NCBI GenBank assembly: GCA_002747325.1
Contig: PDOZ01000040.1
Coordinates: 1 to 46,863, forward strand
Direction: 5' to 3'
DNA length: 46,863 nucleotides
DNA from: Rhodobacterales bacterium
Lineage (GTDB): Bacteria; Pseudomonadota; Alphaproteobacteria; Rhodobacterales; Rhodobacteraceae
Part shown: positions 34,727 through 43,509 of the stretch, piece by piece
Numbering within the stretch: the stretch's first letter is position 1
Layout: the number at the start of each line of letters is the position of its first letter
Position numbers and translations under genes: made by a program
The notes under the pieces: model-generated
What the model was told of the DNA's origin: nothing
What the model saw: only the letters and a program-made list of their open reading frames with translations
Database searches by the model: none

Positions 34727-35704
34727 ATGCACGACCTTCATTCCCTTGGCTGGAACCCCCATTTCGCCCGCGACGCGGCCAGATATGACGCAACCCTCAC
34801 CCCTTGGCGCGTGTCCGAGGTGCATCGTGACCGGCTGGCGGCGCTGGGGGAAGCGGGGGAGGTCAGTTTGCAGGTGCCGGGCCGCGGGGCGGGGGATGTG
34901 GCGGTTGGCGACTGGGTGCTGGCGGATGCCGACCGGATCATGCGCGCCCGCCTTGAGCGGCAATCGGTGCTGCACCGGCGCGCGGCGGGAACCGATATCC
35001 GCGTACAACTCATTGCCGCCAATATCGACACCCTGTTCATCGTCACCTCAATGAACGCCGATTTCAACATCGCCCGCATCGAGCGTTACCTCGCACTGGC
35101 CCATGATGCGGGCTGCACCCCGGTGCTGGTGCTGACCAAGGCTGACCTTGCTGGAGAAACGGCCGAAAAATACCGGCGCGACGCCCAAAGCATCGACCCG
35201 GCGCTGACCGTGCTGGCCCTCGACGCCGCATCGCCAGAGGCCGTCACGCAGATCGAACAATGGGTGAAGCCGGGACAAACCGCCGCCCTTGTCGGCTCGT
35301 CCGGCGTGGGCAAAACCACCCTGACCAACCAGCTGACCGGCGCCGATGCCGCGACGGGTGCGGTGCGCGAGATCGACGCCAAGGGCCGCCATATCACCAC
35401 CTCGCGCACCCTACGCCCCATGCGCCACGGCGGCTGGATCATCGACACGCCGGGAATGCGCGCACTGCGCCTCGAAGAGGCTTCTGAGGGCATCGACACC
35501 CTGTTCGCCGATATTATAGAGGCCCAAAGCCGTTGCCGCTTTTCCGATTGCCAACACGATACCGAACCGGGCTGCGCCGTGAAGGCCGGGCTGGAGAGCG
35601 GCGAATTGGACCCGGAACGCCTTGAGCGCTGGCGCAAACTCCTCGCCGAGGACAACCGCAACACCGAAACCGTCACGCGGGCACGAAAACGCAAAGGCCG
35701 CTAG
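34727..35704 (+). CDS. rsgA: Ribosome small subunit GTPase RsgA (325 aa)
   Basis: This is a circularly permuted GTPase that checks maturation of the 30S subunit. After an OB-fold domain come G4 TKAD, then G1 GSSGVGKTTL, G2 in HITTSR and G3 DTPGMR, the permuted order of RsgA. The C-terminal zinc domain has C-x5-C-x7-C (CRFSDCQHDTEPGC) plus a His. The basic tail (TRARKRKGR) may touch rRNA. I chose the ATG at 34727 because the family N-terminus begins there. Confidence 0.94.
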   Translation: MHDLHSLGWNPHFARDAARYDATLTPWRVSEVHRDRLAALGEAGEVSLQVPGRGAGDVAVGDWVLADADRIMRARLERQSVLHRRAAGTDIRVQLIAANIDTLFIVTSMNADFNIARIERYLALAHDAGCTPVLVLTKADLAGETAEKYRRDAQSIDPALTVLALDAASPEAVTQIEQWVKPGQTAALVGSSGVGKTTLTNQLTGADAATGAVREIDAKGRHITTSRTLRPMRHGGWIIDTPGMRALRLEEASEGIDTLFADIIEAQSRCRFSDCQHDTEPGCAVKAGLESGELDPERLERWRKLLAEDNRNTETVTRARKRKGR

Positions 35705-35957
35705 ACACATTGCCCACAGTGCCCAGAGGGCTGCGCCTGCCTGGGTAGGCGCTGGCGCAAATGTAGCAATTTGCAGACACTGCGAACAATGTCCCGGCCC
35801 TTTCCATAAATTGAACCGCTGTATGCGCCTGCCGGGGGGCAGGCAGGCGCAGCCCGGCGGTGCCGCCGGGCAAAGAGGGATAAATGATTATCAGGCTGTG
35901 CCCTAGACGCGCCCGCCCCGAAGCCCTAAATTCCCCCAGACGGATACGGGGAAACAG
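35705..35957. repeat. Palindrome-rich element between rsgA and dnaX
   Basis: GGGCTGCGCCTGCCTG at 35728-35743 recurs as a perfect 16-bp inverted copy at 35840-35855, enclosing about 96 bp. At its right end GCCCGGCG and CGCCGGGC (35852-35871) form another perfect 8-bp stem with a 4-nt loop. No open frame is kept. It could be a small non-autonomous element, a REP-type repeat or an elaborate terminator for rsgA. Confidence 0.6.
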
Positions 35958-37700
35958 ATGACCGACACGCCAACCGAAGCCTATCAGGTTCTCGCGCGCA
36001 AATACCGCCCGGAGACCTTTGCCGATCTGGTCGGTCAGGACGCCATGGTGCGCACCCTGAAAAACGCTTTCGCGGCGGACCGCATCGCGCAGGCCTTCAT
36101 CATGACCGGCATCCGCGGCATCGGCAAAACCACCACGGCGCGCATCATCGCCAAGGGCATGAACTGCATCGGCCCCGATGGCACCGGCGGGCCGACGACC
36201 GAACCCTGCGGCGTCTGCGAGCATTGCACCGCCATTATGGAAGGCCGGCATGTCGACGTGATGGAAATGGATGCCGCCTCCCGCACCGGCGTCGGCGACA
36301 TTCGCGAAATCATCGAAAGCGTGCATTACCGCGCCGCCTCCGCGCGCTACAAGATCTACATCATCGACGAAGTTCACATGCTCTCGACCAACGCCTTCAA
36401 CGCGCTGCTCAAGACGCTGGAAGAACCGCCCGCGCATGTGAAATTCATCTTTGCCACCACCGAGATTCGCAAAGTTCCCGTGACGGTTCTGTCACGTTGT
36501 CAGCGCTTCGATCTGCGCCGCATCGAACCGGAAGACATGATCACGCTGTTGCGCAAACTGGCCAAAGCCGAAGGCGCCGAGATTGCCGACGATGCGCTGG
36601 CGCTGATCACCCGCGCGGCGGAAGGTTCGGCGCGCGATGCGACCTCGCTACTTGATCAGGCCATCAGCCACGGCGCGGGTGAAACCACCGCCGAACAGGT
36701 GCGCGCCATGCTCGGGCTGGCCGATCGCGGACGGGTGCTGGACCTGTTCGACATGATCATGCGCGGCGATGCCCCCGGCGCGCTCACCGAGTTAGGCGCG
36801 CAATATGCCGATGGGGCCGACCCGCTCGCCATCCTGCGCGATCTGGCGGAAGTGACGCATTGGGTCTCGGTGATCAAAATCACGCCGGAAGCGGTCGAAG
36901 ACCCGACGGTTGGCCCAGACGAACGCGCACGCGGGCAGCGCATGGCAAGCGAATTACCGCTGCGCGTTCTGTCGCGAACCTGGCAGATGCTGCTGAAGGC
37001 CATCGAGGAGGTGGGCAACGCGCCCAACACAATGATGGCGGCGGAAATGGCGCTGATCCGGCTGACCCATGTTGCCGACCTGCCCTCGCCGGAAGAGCTG
37101 ATCAAACAGCTCAAGGACACGCCGCCCCCGCCGCTCCCCCCCGCCGGTGGCCCCGCGCCGACGAGCGGCCCCGGCCCACAAGCGCGCGGACAAATGACGC
37201 CGACACCGCCCAGCGGCGGCGGCAATACGGCGCTCGCCGTCGCTACGGACAGCGCGCTGGCGCAATACCCGCGTTTCGACGATGTGGTCGCGCTCATCCG
37301 CCGCAACCGCGATGTGCAGCTTCTGGTCGAGGTGGAGAGCGGGGTGCGCCTCGCCTCTTACCAGCCCGGCCGCATCGAGTTTACCCCAACCGACACCGCC
37401 CCCGCCAACCTCGCCACCCGCCTCGCCGCTCGGTTGCAGGGCTGGACCGGGGTGCGCTGGGGCGTGACCGTAGTATCCGGCGCCGAGACCCCGACGATCC
37501 GCGAAACCCGCGACGCCGCCGAGGAGGCGCTGCGCGCACAAGCCATGGCGCATCCGCTGGTTGCCGCCGTGTTCGACGCCTTCCCCAGCGCCAAAATCGC
37601 TGAGATCAGGACACTGGCAGAAATTAACGCACAAGCCCAATCGGAGGCGCTCGAAGAGGTCGAGGAGCCGGAAAGCGATTGGGATCCGTTTGAAGATTAG
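35958..37700 (+). CDS. dnaX: DNA polymerase III subunit gamma/tau DnaX (580 aa)
   Basis: The clamp-loader ATPase. EAYQVLARKYRPETFADLVG begins the AAA+ domain, Walker A is GIRGIGKTTTA, the zinc site includes CGVCEHC, the DEAD-like box is IIDEVHML, and sensor 1 lies in FATTE. A Pro/Gly-rich linker (about 390-430) leads to the tau C-terminal domain. I see no run of A that would resemble the E. coli frameshift signal, so only the long form is predicted. dnaX, ybaB and recR follow each other closely, as in many bacteria. Confidence 0.95.
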   Translation: MTDTPTEAYQVLARKYRPETFADLVGQDAMVRTLKNAFAADRIAQAFIMTGIRGIGKTTTARIIAKGMNCIGPDGTGGPTTEPCGVCEHCTAIMEGRHVDVMEMDAASRTGVGDIREIIESVHYRAASARYKIYIIDEVHMLSTNAFNALLKTLEEPPAHVKFIFATTEIRKVPVTVLSRCQRFDLRRIEPEDMITLLRKLAKAEGAEIADDALALITRAAEGSARDATSLLDQAISHGAGETTAEQVRAMLGLADRGRVLDLFDMIMRGDAPGALTELGAQYADGADPLAILRDLAEVTHWVSVIKITPEAVEDPTVGPDERARGQRMASELPLRVLSRTWQMLLKAIEEVGNAPNTMMAAEMALIRLTHVADLPSPEELIKQLKDTPPPPLPPAGGPAPTSGPGPQARGQMTPTPPSGGGNTALAVATDSALAQYPRFDDVVALIRRNRDVQLLVEVESGVRLASYQPGRIEFTPTDTAPANLATRLAARLQGWTGVRWGVTVVSGAETPTIRETRDAAEEALRAQAMAHPLVAAVFDAFPSAKIAEIRTLAEINAQAQSEALEEVEEPESDWDPFED

Positions 37701-37710
37701 GAGAGACAAC

Positions 37711-38058
37711 ATGCTGAAAGGTTTGGGCGGTCTTGGCGACATGGCCAAGATGATGAAAGCCGCGCAGGAGATGCAATCGAAAATGGCCGAGACGCAGGAG
37801 GCGCTCGACCAGATCACCGTGACCGGGGAAAGCGGCGCCGGGCTGGTCAAAGCCACCGCCACCGCCAAGGGCGAGCTGACCGGCCTCGATATTGACCCGA
37901 CGATCTTTGACCCGAACGAAAAACAGGTGGTCGAAGACCTGATCCTCGCCGCGATCAAAGACGCGCAAAGCCGCGCCGCCGCGCGGATGGAGGAAGAAAT
38001 GGCCAAGGTGACGGAAGGTCTGGGCCTGCCTGCTGGCATGAAAAACCCGTTCGGCTGA
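37711..38058 (+). CDS. ybaB: Nucleoid-associated protein YbaB/EbfC (115 aa)
   Basis: A small dimeric DNA-binding protein. [20 protein letters not shown] then [42 protein letters not shown] matches the family along its whole length. ATG 37711 has AGGAGAG upstream and comes 10 nt after dnaX. The next gene, recR, starts one base past its stop, so translation is coupled. Confidence 0.94.
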   Translation: MLKGLGGLGDMAKMMKAAQEMQSKMAETQEALDQITVTGESGAGLVKATATAKGELTGLDIDPTIFDPNEKQVVEDLILAAIKDAQSRAAARMEEEMAKVTEGLGLPAGMKNPFG

Positions 38059-38059
38059 G

Positions 38060-38656
38060 ATGGGCGACGCACCGCGCGAAATCGAGAACCTGATCGACCT
38101 GATGGCGAAGCTGCCGGGGCTGGGGCCGCGTTCCGCCCGGCGCGCGGTGCTGCACCTGATCCGCAAACGCAGCCTGCTGCTGATGCCGCTGGCCGATGCC
38201 ATGGCCGAGGTCGCCGCCAGCGCGCGCGAATGCCTGACCTGCGGCAATGTCGCCACCTCGGAGATTTGCGAGATTTGCCAGAACCCGAAGCGGGCCACTG
38301 GCGAAATTTGCGTCATTGAAGACGTGTCCGATCTCTGGGCGATGGAGCGCGCGGGCGTGTTTCGCGGGCGCTATCACGTTCTGGGCGGCACGCTATCGGC
38401 GCTGGACGCGGTCGGACCGGAGGATCTCGGCATTCCCCGGCTCGCCGCGCGGGTTTCGGATGAGGGGATTCACGAAGTCATCCTCGCCCTCAACGCCACC
38501 ATCGACGGCCAGACCACCGCCCATTACATCGCCGACGCGCTCGAAGGGCGCTGCAAGGTCACGACGCTGGCGCAGGGGGTGCCGATTGGCGGGGAACTTG
38601 ATTATCTCGACGACGGCACCATCACCGCCGCCCTCAAGGCGCGCAAATCGCTATAG
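38060..38656 (+). CDS. recR: Recombination mediator RecR (198 aa)
   Basis: RecR loads RecA with RecF and RecO at gaps. An N-terminal helix-hairpin-helix ([20 protein letters not shown]) is followed by the four-cysteine zinc finger [16 protein letters not shown], the Toprim domain ([17 protein letters not shown]) and the C-terminal Walker-B-like segment ([20 protein letters not shown]). Length is normal. It is the last gene of dnaX-ybaB-recR. Confidence 0.96.
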   Translation: MGDAPREIENLIDLMAKLPGLGPRSARRAVLHLIRKRSLLLMPLADAMAEVAASARECLTCGNVATSEICEICQNPKRATGEICVIEDVSDLWAMERAGVFRGRYHVLGGTLSALDAVGPEDLGIPRLAARVSDEGIHEVILALNATIDGQTTAHYIADALEGRCKVTTLAQGVPIGGELDYLDDGTITAALKARKSL

Positions 38657-38728
38657 CCCCTTGTGGCCCTGAAAGCGCAGCATTAAGGTTTCAGCTTCAT
38701 GCCCGACAGACGGGACAAGGGAATGCGC

Positions 38729-39658
38729 ATGGGAACGATTGTCAGAATTGCCGATGTCCGAAAGACCTATGAGGGCGGGTTCGACGCGCTCAAGGGAATC
38801 AATATCGACATTCAGGAGGGCGAGGTTCTTGCCCTGCTCGGGCCAAATGGCGCCGGGAAAACCACGCTGATTTCCATCATTTGCGGCATCGCGCGCCTGA
38901 CCTCCGGCAAGATCAAGGTTGGCGGGCATGACATCGTGACCGACGCGCGGGCGGCGCGCAAGATGATCGGCCTCGTGCCGCAGGAATTATATGTCGAGAA
39001 TTTTGAGAAGGTCATCGACACGCTGAAATTCTCGCAAGGGCTGTTCGGACATAAAAACACACCGGGCTTTCTGGAAAAAATCCTCAAGGATCTGTCGCTT
39101 TGGGACAAGCGCAACGAGAAGGTGATGAACCTGTCCGGCGGGATGAAACGGCGATTGATGATCGCCAAGGCGCTGGCGCATGAGCCGCGCGTGTTGTTTC
39201 TCGATGAACCGACCGCCGGGGTGGATGTCGAGTTGCGCCGGGATATGTGGGAGGTGATGCGGCGGCTGAAGGAAAGCGGCGTCACCATCATCCTGACCAC
39301 GCATTACATCGAAGAAGCAGAAGCGATGGCCGACCGGATCGGCGTGATTAACCACGGGGAGCTGTTGCTACTCGAAGAAACCAGCACGCTGATGCGGCGC
39401 ATGGGGCACAAGAGCCTGACGCTGGAACTGGCGGAAGAGGTCACGCGCGTCCCCGACAGTCTCGCCGCGCGCGGGGTGCGCCGGGGCAGGAAGGCCAACG
39501 AGTTGATCTACGAATACGACGCCGCCGCCAACCAGACCGGCATCACCGACCTCTTGGCCGATCTGCGCGCCGCTGGGTTGCACATGACCGATCTCAACAC
39601 GCATCAAAGCTCGCTGGAAGATATTTTCGTCAGCCTGGTCTCGGAGGAAAAACCATGA
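38729..39658 (+). CDS. ABC-2 type exporter ATP-binding protein (309 aa)
   Basis: An ATPase of the drug/polysaccharide/NodI group. Walker A is [10 protein letters not shown], the signature [15 protein letters not shown] and Walker [13 protein letters not shown], and [12 protein letters not shown] closes the H-loop. The C-terminal extension (about 220-309) is usual for this group. Several in-frame ATGs exist (38699, 38723, 38729); 38729 has AAGGGA at the best distance. It overlaps the permease gene by 4 nt (ATGA). Substrate unknown. Confidence 0.9.
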   Translation: MGTIVRIADVRKTYEGGFDALKGINIDIQEGEVLALLGPNGAGKTTLISIICGIARLTSGKIKVGGHDIVTDARAARKMIGLVPQELYVENFEKVIDTLKFSQGLFGHKNTPGFLEKILKDLSLWDKRNEKVMNLSGGMKRRLMIAKALAHEPRVLFLDEPTAGVDVELRRDMWEVMRRLKESGVTIILTTHYIEEAEAMADRIGVINHGELLLLEETSTLMRRMGHKSLTLELAEEVTRVPDSLAARGVRRGRKANELIYEYDAAANQTGITDLLADLRAAGLHMTDLNTHQSSLEDIFVSLVSEEKP

Positions 39659-40416
39659 ACTTCCGCGCGATCAAAGCCATTTATGTCTTTGAAATGTCTC
39701 GAACATTCCGCACCATCTGGCAAAGCATCGTCAGCCCGGTGCTGTCCACCTCGCTCTATTTCATCGTCTTCGGCGCGGCTATCGGCTCGCGGATGGACAG
39801 CGTTGAAGGCATCGACTACGCCGCCTTCATCGTGCCCGGTCTGATGATGATGACCGTGCTGATGCAATCGGTGTCCAACGGCGCGTTCGGTATCTATTTC
39901 CCGAAATTCATCGGCACCATGTATGAGCTGCTCTCCGCCCCGGTGGGCACCTTCGAGGTTGTCGTCGGCTATGTCGGCGCGGCGGCGTCGAAAGCGTTCC
40001 TCATTGGCATGATCATCTTCACCACCTCAAAACTTTTCGTCGATTTTGAAGTCGCACATCCGTTATGGATGCTGGCTTTCCTGATCATGACCTGCCTCAG
40101 CTTCGCCATGCTGGGCTTCATCATCGGTATCTGGGCCAGCAATTTCGAACAACTCAACCTCGTGCCGATGCTGGTAATCACACCGCTGGCCTTCCTCGGT
40201 GGTTCGTTTTACTCCATCACCATGCTGCCGGAATTCTGGCAGAAAGTGACCCTGTTCAACCCGGTGGTGTACCTGATTTCCGGCATGCGCTGGGCCTTCT
40301 TCGGGCATGAGGACGTGCCCGTCACCATCTCACTTCTGGCCATCAGCGCCTTTTTCGCCCTGTGCTGCGCCATTATCACGTGGATTTTCCGCACTGGCTG
40401 GAAGCTGCGCGTCTGA
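39655..40416 (+). CDS. ABC-2 type exporter permease (253 aa)
   Basis: An inner-membrane permease with six predicted helices. The N-terminus (FRTIWQSIVSPVLSTSLYFIVFG) and the C-terminal PMLVITPLAFLGGSFYSITMLPEFWQ then FNPVVYLISGMRWAFFG are marks of the ABC-2 family (YadH-like). The coupled start after the ATPase shows they form one transporter. YadG/YadH-type pairs have no known substrate. Confidence 0.9.
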   Translation: MNFRAIKAIYVFEMSRTFRTIWQSIVSPVLSTSLYFIVFGAAIGSRMDSVEGIDYAAFIVPGLMMMTVLMQSVSNGAFGIYFPKFIGTMYELLSAPVGTFEVVVGYVGAAASKAFLIGMIIFTTSKLFVDFEVAHPLWMLAFLIMTCLSFAMLGFIIGIWASNFEQLNLVPMLVITPLAFLGGSFYSITMLPEFWQKVTLFNPVVYLISGMRWAFFGHEDVPVTISLLAISAFFALCCAIITWIFRTGWKLRV

Positions 40417-40489
40417 CCGAACGGCAACAGGGGAAAACAAAGCACATCCGCACCTTGAGAAGCCCCGCGCGCATCTCTACATCACCGGC

Positions 40490-41287
40490 ATGAAACGCTT
40501 TATTCCCTTTCTGAATGCCGCGCCGCGGGTCGCGGTTGTGCGGCTGAACGGCGCCATTGCGACCGGAACGACCGGGCGGCTTAACGATGCCGCCACGGCG
40601 AGCGCCATCGAGAAGGCCTTTCGCAAGGGCAAATTCGACGCGGTGGCGCTGACGATCAATTCCCCCGGCGGCAGTCCGGTGCAAAGCGCGCTGATCGCCG
40701 CGCGTATCCGGCGCCTTGCGGATGAACATAAAGTGCCGGTTTACGCCTTCGTGGAGGATGTTGCCGCTTCCGGGGGCTACTGGCTCGCCTGCGCGGCGGA
40801 TCAGATTTACGCCGACCGAAGCTCTATTGTCGGTTCCATCGGGGTGATTTTCGCGGGCTTTGGTCTCGACAAGCTGATCGAGAAACACGGGGTTGAACGC
40901 CGGGTGCATACTTCGGGCGAAAGCAAGTCGCAGCTTGATCCATTCAAACCGGAAAACCCGGAGGACGTTGCCCGTATCAAGGCCATTGGCGGCGAGATTC
41001 ACGAGGCTTTCATTGAGCATGTGAAGACCTCACGCGGGACGCGGCTTTCCGACGATCCGCGCCTGTTCACCGGCGAGTTCTGGACCGGGCAGAAGGCGGT
41101 CGAGCTGGGGCTGGTCGACGGGATCGGACACCTGATCCCCACGCTGAAGGCCAAATTCGGCGAGGAAACCAACTTCCGTGTCTTTGGGCCGAAACGCTCG
41201 ATTTTCCAGCGCTTTGGCGCTTCCATTACCGGCGAACTGATGCAAAGCGTTGAAGAGCGCAGCCTTTGGGCGCGGTTCGGGTTGTGA
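40490..41287 (+). CDS. S49-family serine peptidase, SppA/SohB-like (265 aa)
   Basis: A signal-peptide-peptidase-like Ser/Lys protease. Motifs are LTINSPGGSPVQSALI, FVEDVAASGGYWLACAAD (catalytic Ser in ASGGY) and SIVGSIGVIFAGFGLD, with the catalytic Lys probably in HTSGESKSQLDPF. The N-terminus MKRFIPFLNAAPRVAVVRLNG has no clear membrane helix, so membrane attachment is uncertain. I chose the ATG at 40490 because longer frames lack homology. It precedes the zinc-ribbon protein gene by one base. Confidence 0.88.
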   Translation: MKRFIPFLNAAPRVAVVRLNGAIATGTTGRLNDAATASAIEKAFRKGKFDAVALTINSPGGSPVQSALIAARIRRLADEHKVPVYAFVEDVAASGGYWLACAADQIYADRSSIVGSIGVIFAGFGLDKLIEKHGVERRVHTSGESKSQLDPFKPENPEDVARIKAIGGEIHEAFIEHVKTSRGTRLSDDPRLFTGEFWTGQKAVELGLVDGIGHLIPTLKAKFGEETNFRVFGPKRSIFQRFGASITGELMQSVEERSLWARFGL

Positions 41288-41288
41288 C

Positions 41289-41462
41289 GTGCTGATCAAG
41301 ATTGTCTCCCTCTTCCTCGTCTTCATCGCGGTTCTGGCGATCTTCGGACGCCTGCGCTTTCCGCTGATCACAAAACGCAAGACGCATTGCGCAAAATGCG
41401 GTCGCCCGTTAGTAGGGCGCGGACCCTGCCCCTGCGGCGACCGAAACAACGAGAAGGGCTGA
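41289..41462 (+). CDS. Small membrane zinc-ribbon protein (57 aa)
   Basis: A GTG at 41289, one base past the S49 stop codon, opens a 57-aa frame. One N-terminal helix (IVSLFLVFIAVLAIFG) is followed by a basic stretch and a CAKCGRPLVGRGPCPCG zinc ribbon (C-x2-C...C-x-C). The next gene starts 4 nt after its stop. Tight coupling on both sides and the clear domain pattern make it a real gene; its function is unknown. It may bind the S49 peptidase or act in metal sensing, but nothing in the sequence proves either. Confidence 0.75.
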   Translation: MLIKIVSLFLVFIAVLAIFGRLRFPLITKRKTHCAKCGRPLVGRGPCPCGDRNNEKG

Positions 41463-41466
41463 CCCC

Positions 41467-42444
41467 GTGGATTTTCTCACTGCCTCCTTAGGTTTGGTGA
41501 TCTTGCTGGTGGCGGGCGACAGTCTGGTGCGCGGGGCGGTGAACCTGTCGCTGCGCCTCGGCGTGCCCGCGCTGATCGTTGCGCTCACCATCGTCGCCTT
41601 CGGCACCTCCGCGCCGGAATTGCTGATCTCCATTGACGCAGTGTTGACCGATGTTCCCGGCCTTGCGCTAGGCAACGTCATCGGGTCCAACACCGCCAAT
41701 GTGCTGCTCGTCCTCGGCGTGCCGGCGCTGCTCAAGGGGCTGGATACCTCCGGCTGCGACACCCGCAAAGACTACATCCAGATGATGATGGCCACCGTGT
41801 TGTTCATGGCACTGGCGGCTACCGGAGGGGTGTTTGGTTTCTGGCAGGGGGTAGCGCTTTTGGCCGCGCTGGGTCTTGTGCTGTCGGGCACCTTCCGCAT
41901 CGCGCTGGCGCATCGGCGGCAAAATGCCGGGGCGGGCGCAGCGCTGGCCGAATGCGACGTGCCGATCGAAGAGGAAATCGAGGGCGCTGACCCGGATATG
42001 CCGTGGTGGAAAGTCATCCTGTTTCTCGCCATCGGTATGATTGGCCTGCCGCTCGGCGCTGACCTGCTGGTCGATGCCGCCACCAACATCGCCCACGCCT
42101 ACAACGTCCCCGATGAAGTGATCGGCCTGACCCTCGTCGCGCTGGGCACCTCGCTGCCGGAACTGGCAACCACCGTCATGGCGGCGTTCCGCAATCAGGC
42201 AGACGTGGCGCTCGGCAATGTCATTGGCTCGAACCTTTTCAACCTGCTGGCCATTATCGGCGTTGCCAGCCTTGTTGGACCAATCCCGGTCGACCCGAAA
42301 TTGCTGCGCATCGACATGTGGGTCATGCTGATATCGTCGCTGATCCTCGCCCCGTTCGTCTTCCGCCACTGGCGCATCGGGCGGCTCTGGGGCGCGGGTT
42401 TCTTCCTGCTCTATCTCGTTTATATCGTGTCGGTCGTCGCATGA
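41467..42444 (+). CDS. Sodium/calcium exchanger family protein, YrbG-like (325 aa)
   Basis: An inner-membrane cation:Ca2+ antiporter. The two inverted repeat halves carry the alpha motifs: TIVAFGTSAPELLISI and ALGNVIGSNTANVLLVLG in the first, TLVALGTSLPELATTV and ALGNVIGSNLFNLLAIIG in the second. Between them is an acidic cytoplasmic loop (CDVPIEEEIEGADPD). The start is GTG at 41467. The stop overlaps the next gene (ATGA). The ion pair used is not fixed by sequence alone. Confidence 0.92.
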   Translation: MDFLTASLGLVILLVAGDSLVRGAVNLSLRLGVPALIVALTIVAFGTSAPELLISIDAVLTDVPGLALGNVIGSNTANVLLVLGVPALLKGLDTSGCDTRKDYIQMMMATVLFMALAATGGVFGFWQGVALLAALGLVLSGTFRIALAHRRQNAGAGAALAECDVPIEEEIEGADPDMPWWKVILFLAIGMIGLPLGADLLVDAATNIAHAYNVPDEVIGLTLVALGTSLPELATTVMAAFRNQADVALGNVIGSNLFNLLAIIGVASLVGPIPVDPKLLRIDMWVMLISSLILAPFVFRHWRIGRLWGAGFFLLYLVYIVSVVA

Positions 42445-43214
42445 GGGGCGCGGCGCTGATTACTGGCGCCGCTGACCGGCTGGGCCGTGCGATGGCGGTG
42501 TATCTCGCCGGGCGCGGCTTTGACGTCGCGGTGCATTACGCCAGCAACCGCAAAGGCGCCGAAGAAACCGCTGCCCGCTGTGCCAATCTGGGCGCGAAAA
42601 CGGTGCTGCTGGAGGCCGATCTGCTGCGCGATTGCGACAGCTTGGTGCCCCGCGCCACCGATGCCCTCGGCTCCCTGACCCTGCTGATCAACAACGCTTC
42701 GATTTTCGAGTTCGACGACATCGCCAGCGCCACGCCGGAAAGCTGGGAGCGCCATATCGGGTCCAACCTGCGCGCCCCGCTGTTTCTGAGCCAAGCCTTC
42801 GCCGCGCAAGCCCCGAAGGCCACGCCAGACGCGGACGGCGAGCCGCGCGCCAACGCGCTGATCGTCAACATGGTCGACCAGCGGGTGCGCAAACTGACCC
42901 CCGCTTTCCTGACCTATACGCTGGCGAAATCCGGCCTCTGGACCCTGACGCAAACCACCGCGCAAGCCCTCGCGCCGCATATCCGCGTCAACGCCATCGG
43001 ACCGGGACCAACCCTGCAAGGCGCGCGCCAGTCCAAGGCCCATTTCGACGCCCAACGCGCCGCCACCATCCTGAAGCGCGGCGCCAATCCGGGCGACATC
43101 ACCGCCGCCCTTGGCTTCTTCCTCGACAGCCCCGCCGTGACCGGACAACTGATCGCGGTGGACGGCGGACAACACCTTGCCTGGCAAACCCCGGACATCT
43201 TAGGGCGCGAGTAA
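42441..43214 (+). CDS. SDR-family oxidoreductase, FolM / pteridine reductase-like (257 aa)
   Basis: A short-chain reductase with TGAADRLGRAMAVYLAGRG (cofactor binding, TGxxxRLG as in pteridine reductases), INNASIFEFDDI, catalytic YTLAK and NAIGPGPTL. The TGAADRLG and PGPTL features point to dihydromonapterin/dihydrofolate reduction (FolM type). The triad is intact, unlike the SDR at 19402. ATG 42441 overlaps the exchanger stop (ATGA). No dihydrofolate reductase or other folate gene is in the window to support the pathway. Confidence 0.85.
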   Translation: MRGAALITGAADRLGRAMAVYLAGRGFDVAVHYASNRKGAEETAARCANLGAKTVLLEADLLRDCDSLVPRATDALGSLTLLINNASIFEFDDIASATPESWERHIGSNLRAPLFLSQAFAAQAPKATPDADGEPRANALIVNMVDQRVRKLTPAFLTYTLAKSGLWTLTQTTAQALAPHIRVNAIGPGPTLQGARQSKAHFDAQRAATILKRGANPGDITAALGFFLDSPAVTGQLIAVDGGQHLAWQTPDILGRE

Positions 43215-43280
43215 TTCGGCTCCCCTCACGGCAACTTGTGCACCGGCACTGGCGATTTACCTTTTTCAACCGCAATAGTG

Positions 43281-43292
43281 CTGAAATTTCAG
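43281..43292. repeat. Perfect 12-bp palindrome CTGAAATTTCAG
   Basis: A perfect 12-bp inverted repeat with no spacer in the AT-rich region before uvrC. It could be an operator site, but no regulator is implied. Confidence 0.5.
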
Positions 43293-43344
43293 GGACTTAC
43301 CAAATAGTCAGAAAATTTTCCTTTAATATCAATGCCCTGCGATA

Positions 43345-43363
43345 CTGCCTAATTATTAGGCAG
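43345..43363. promoter_or_regulatory. Perfect 19-bp palindrome, possible operator
   Basis: CTGCCTAAT-T-ATTAGGCAG is a perfect inverted repeat with 9-bp arms. Its size and AT-rich centre suit a dimeric regulator, which is not encoded next to it. Confidence 0.5.
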
Positions 43364-43423
43364 GTCATGAAATTGCCACAATAACAAGGCGCAGGCGCGT
43401 GCCGCGCAAAGCTATCCCCCGAC

Positions 43424-43432
43424 TTATCCACA
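43424..43432 (+). promoter_or_regulatory. Consensus DnaA box TTATCCACA
   Basis: A perfect match to the strongest E. coli DnaA-binding sequence, 78 bp before the uvrC start. It is the only one I found in the window. It might link uvrC to DnaA or only titrate it. Confidence 0.45.
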
Positions 43433-43509
43433 GATTCTGGGGGCATATTTCCGCTTGCAGAACCCGGCATAAGATTGCAGCAAGGCAAAAGAATCAGCAC
43501 AATCGGATC

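Larger units (their letters stand above)
43215..43509. other. Regulatory-looking intergenic region upstream of uvrC
   Basis: These 295 bp are AT-rich at 43260-43380 and hold two perfect palindromes and a DnaA box, which are listed separately. There is no gene. I see no alphaproteobacterial LexA box (GTTC-N7-GTTC or GAAC-N7-GAAC). Confidence 0.6.

Noticed and set aside
37081..37300. Programmed frameshift in dnaX that would make a short gamma subunit
   Set aside because: No A6-7 slippery run with a following stem was found in the linker region.
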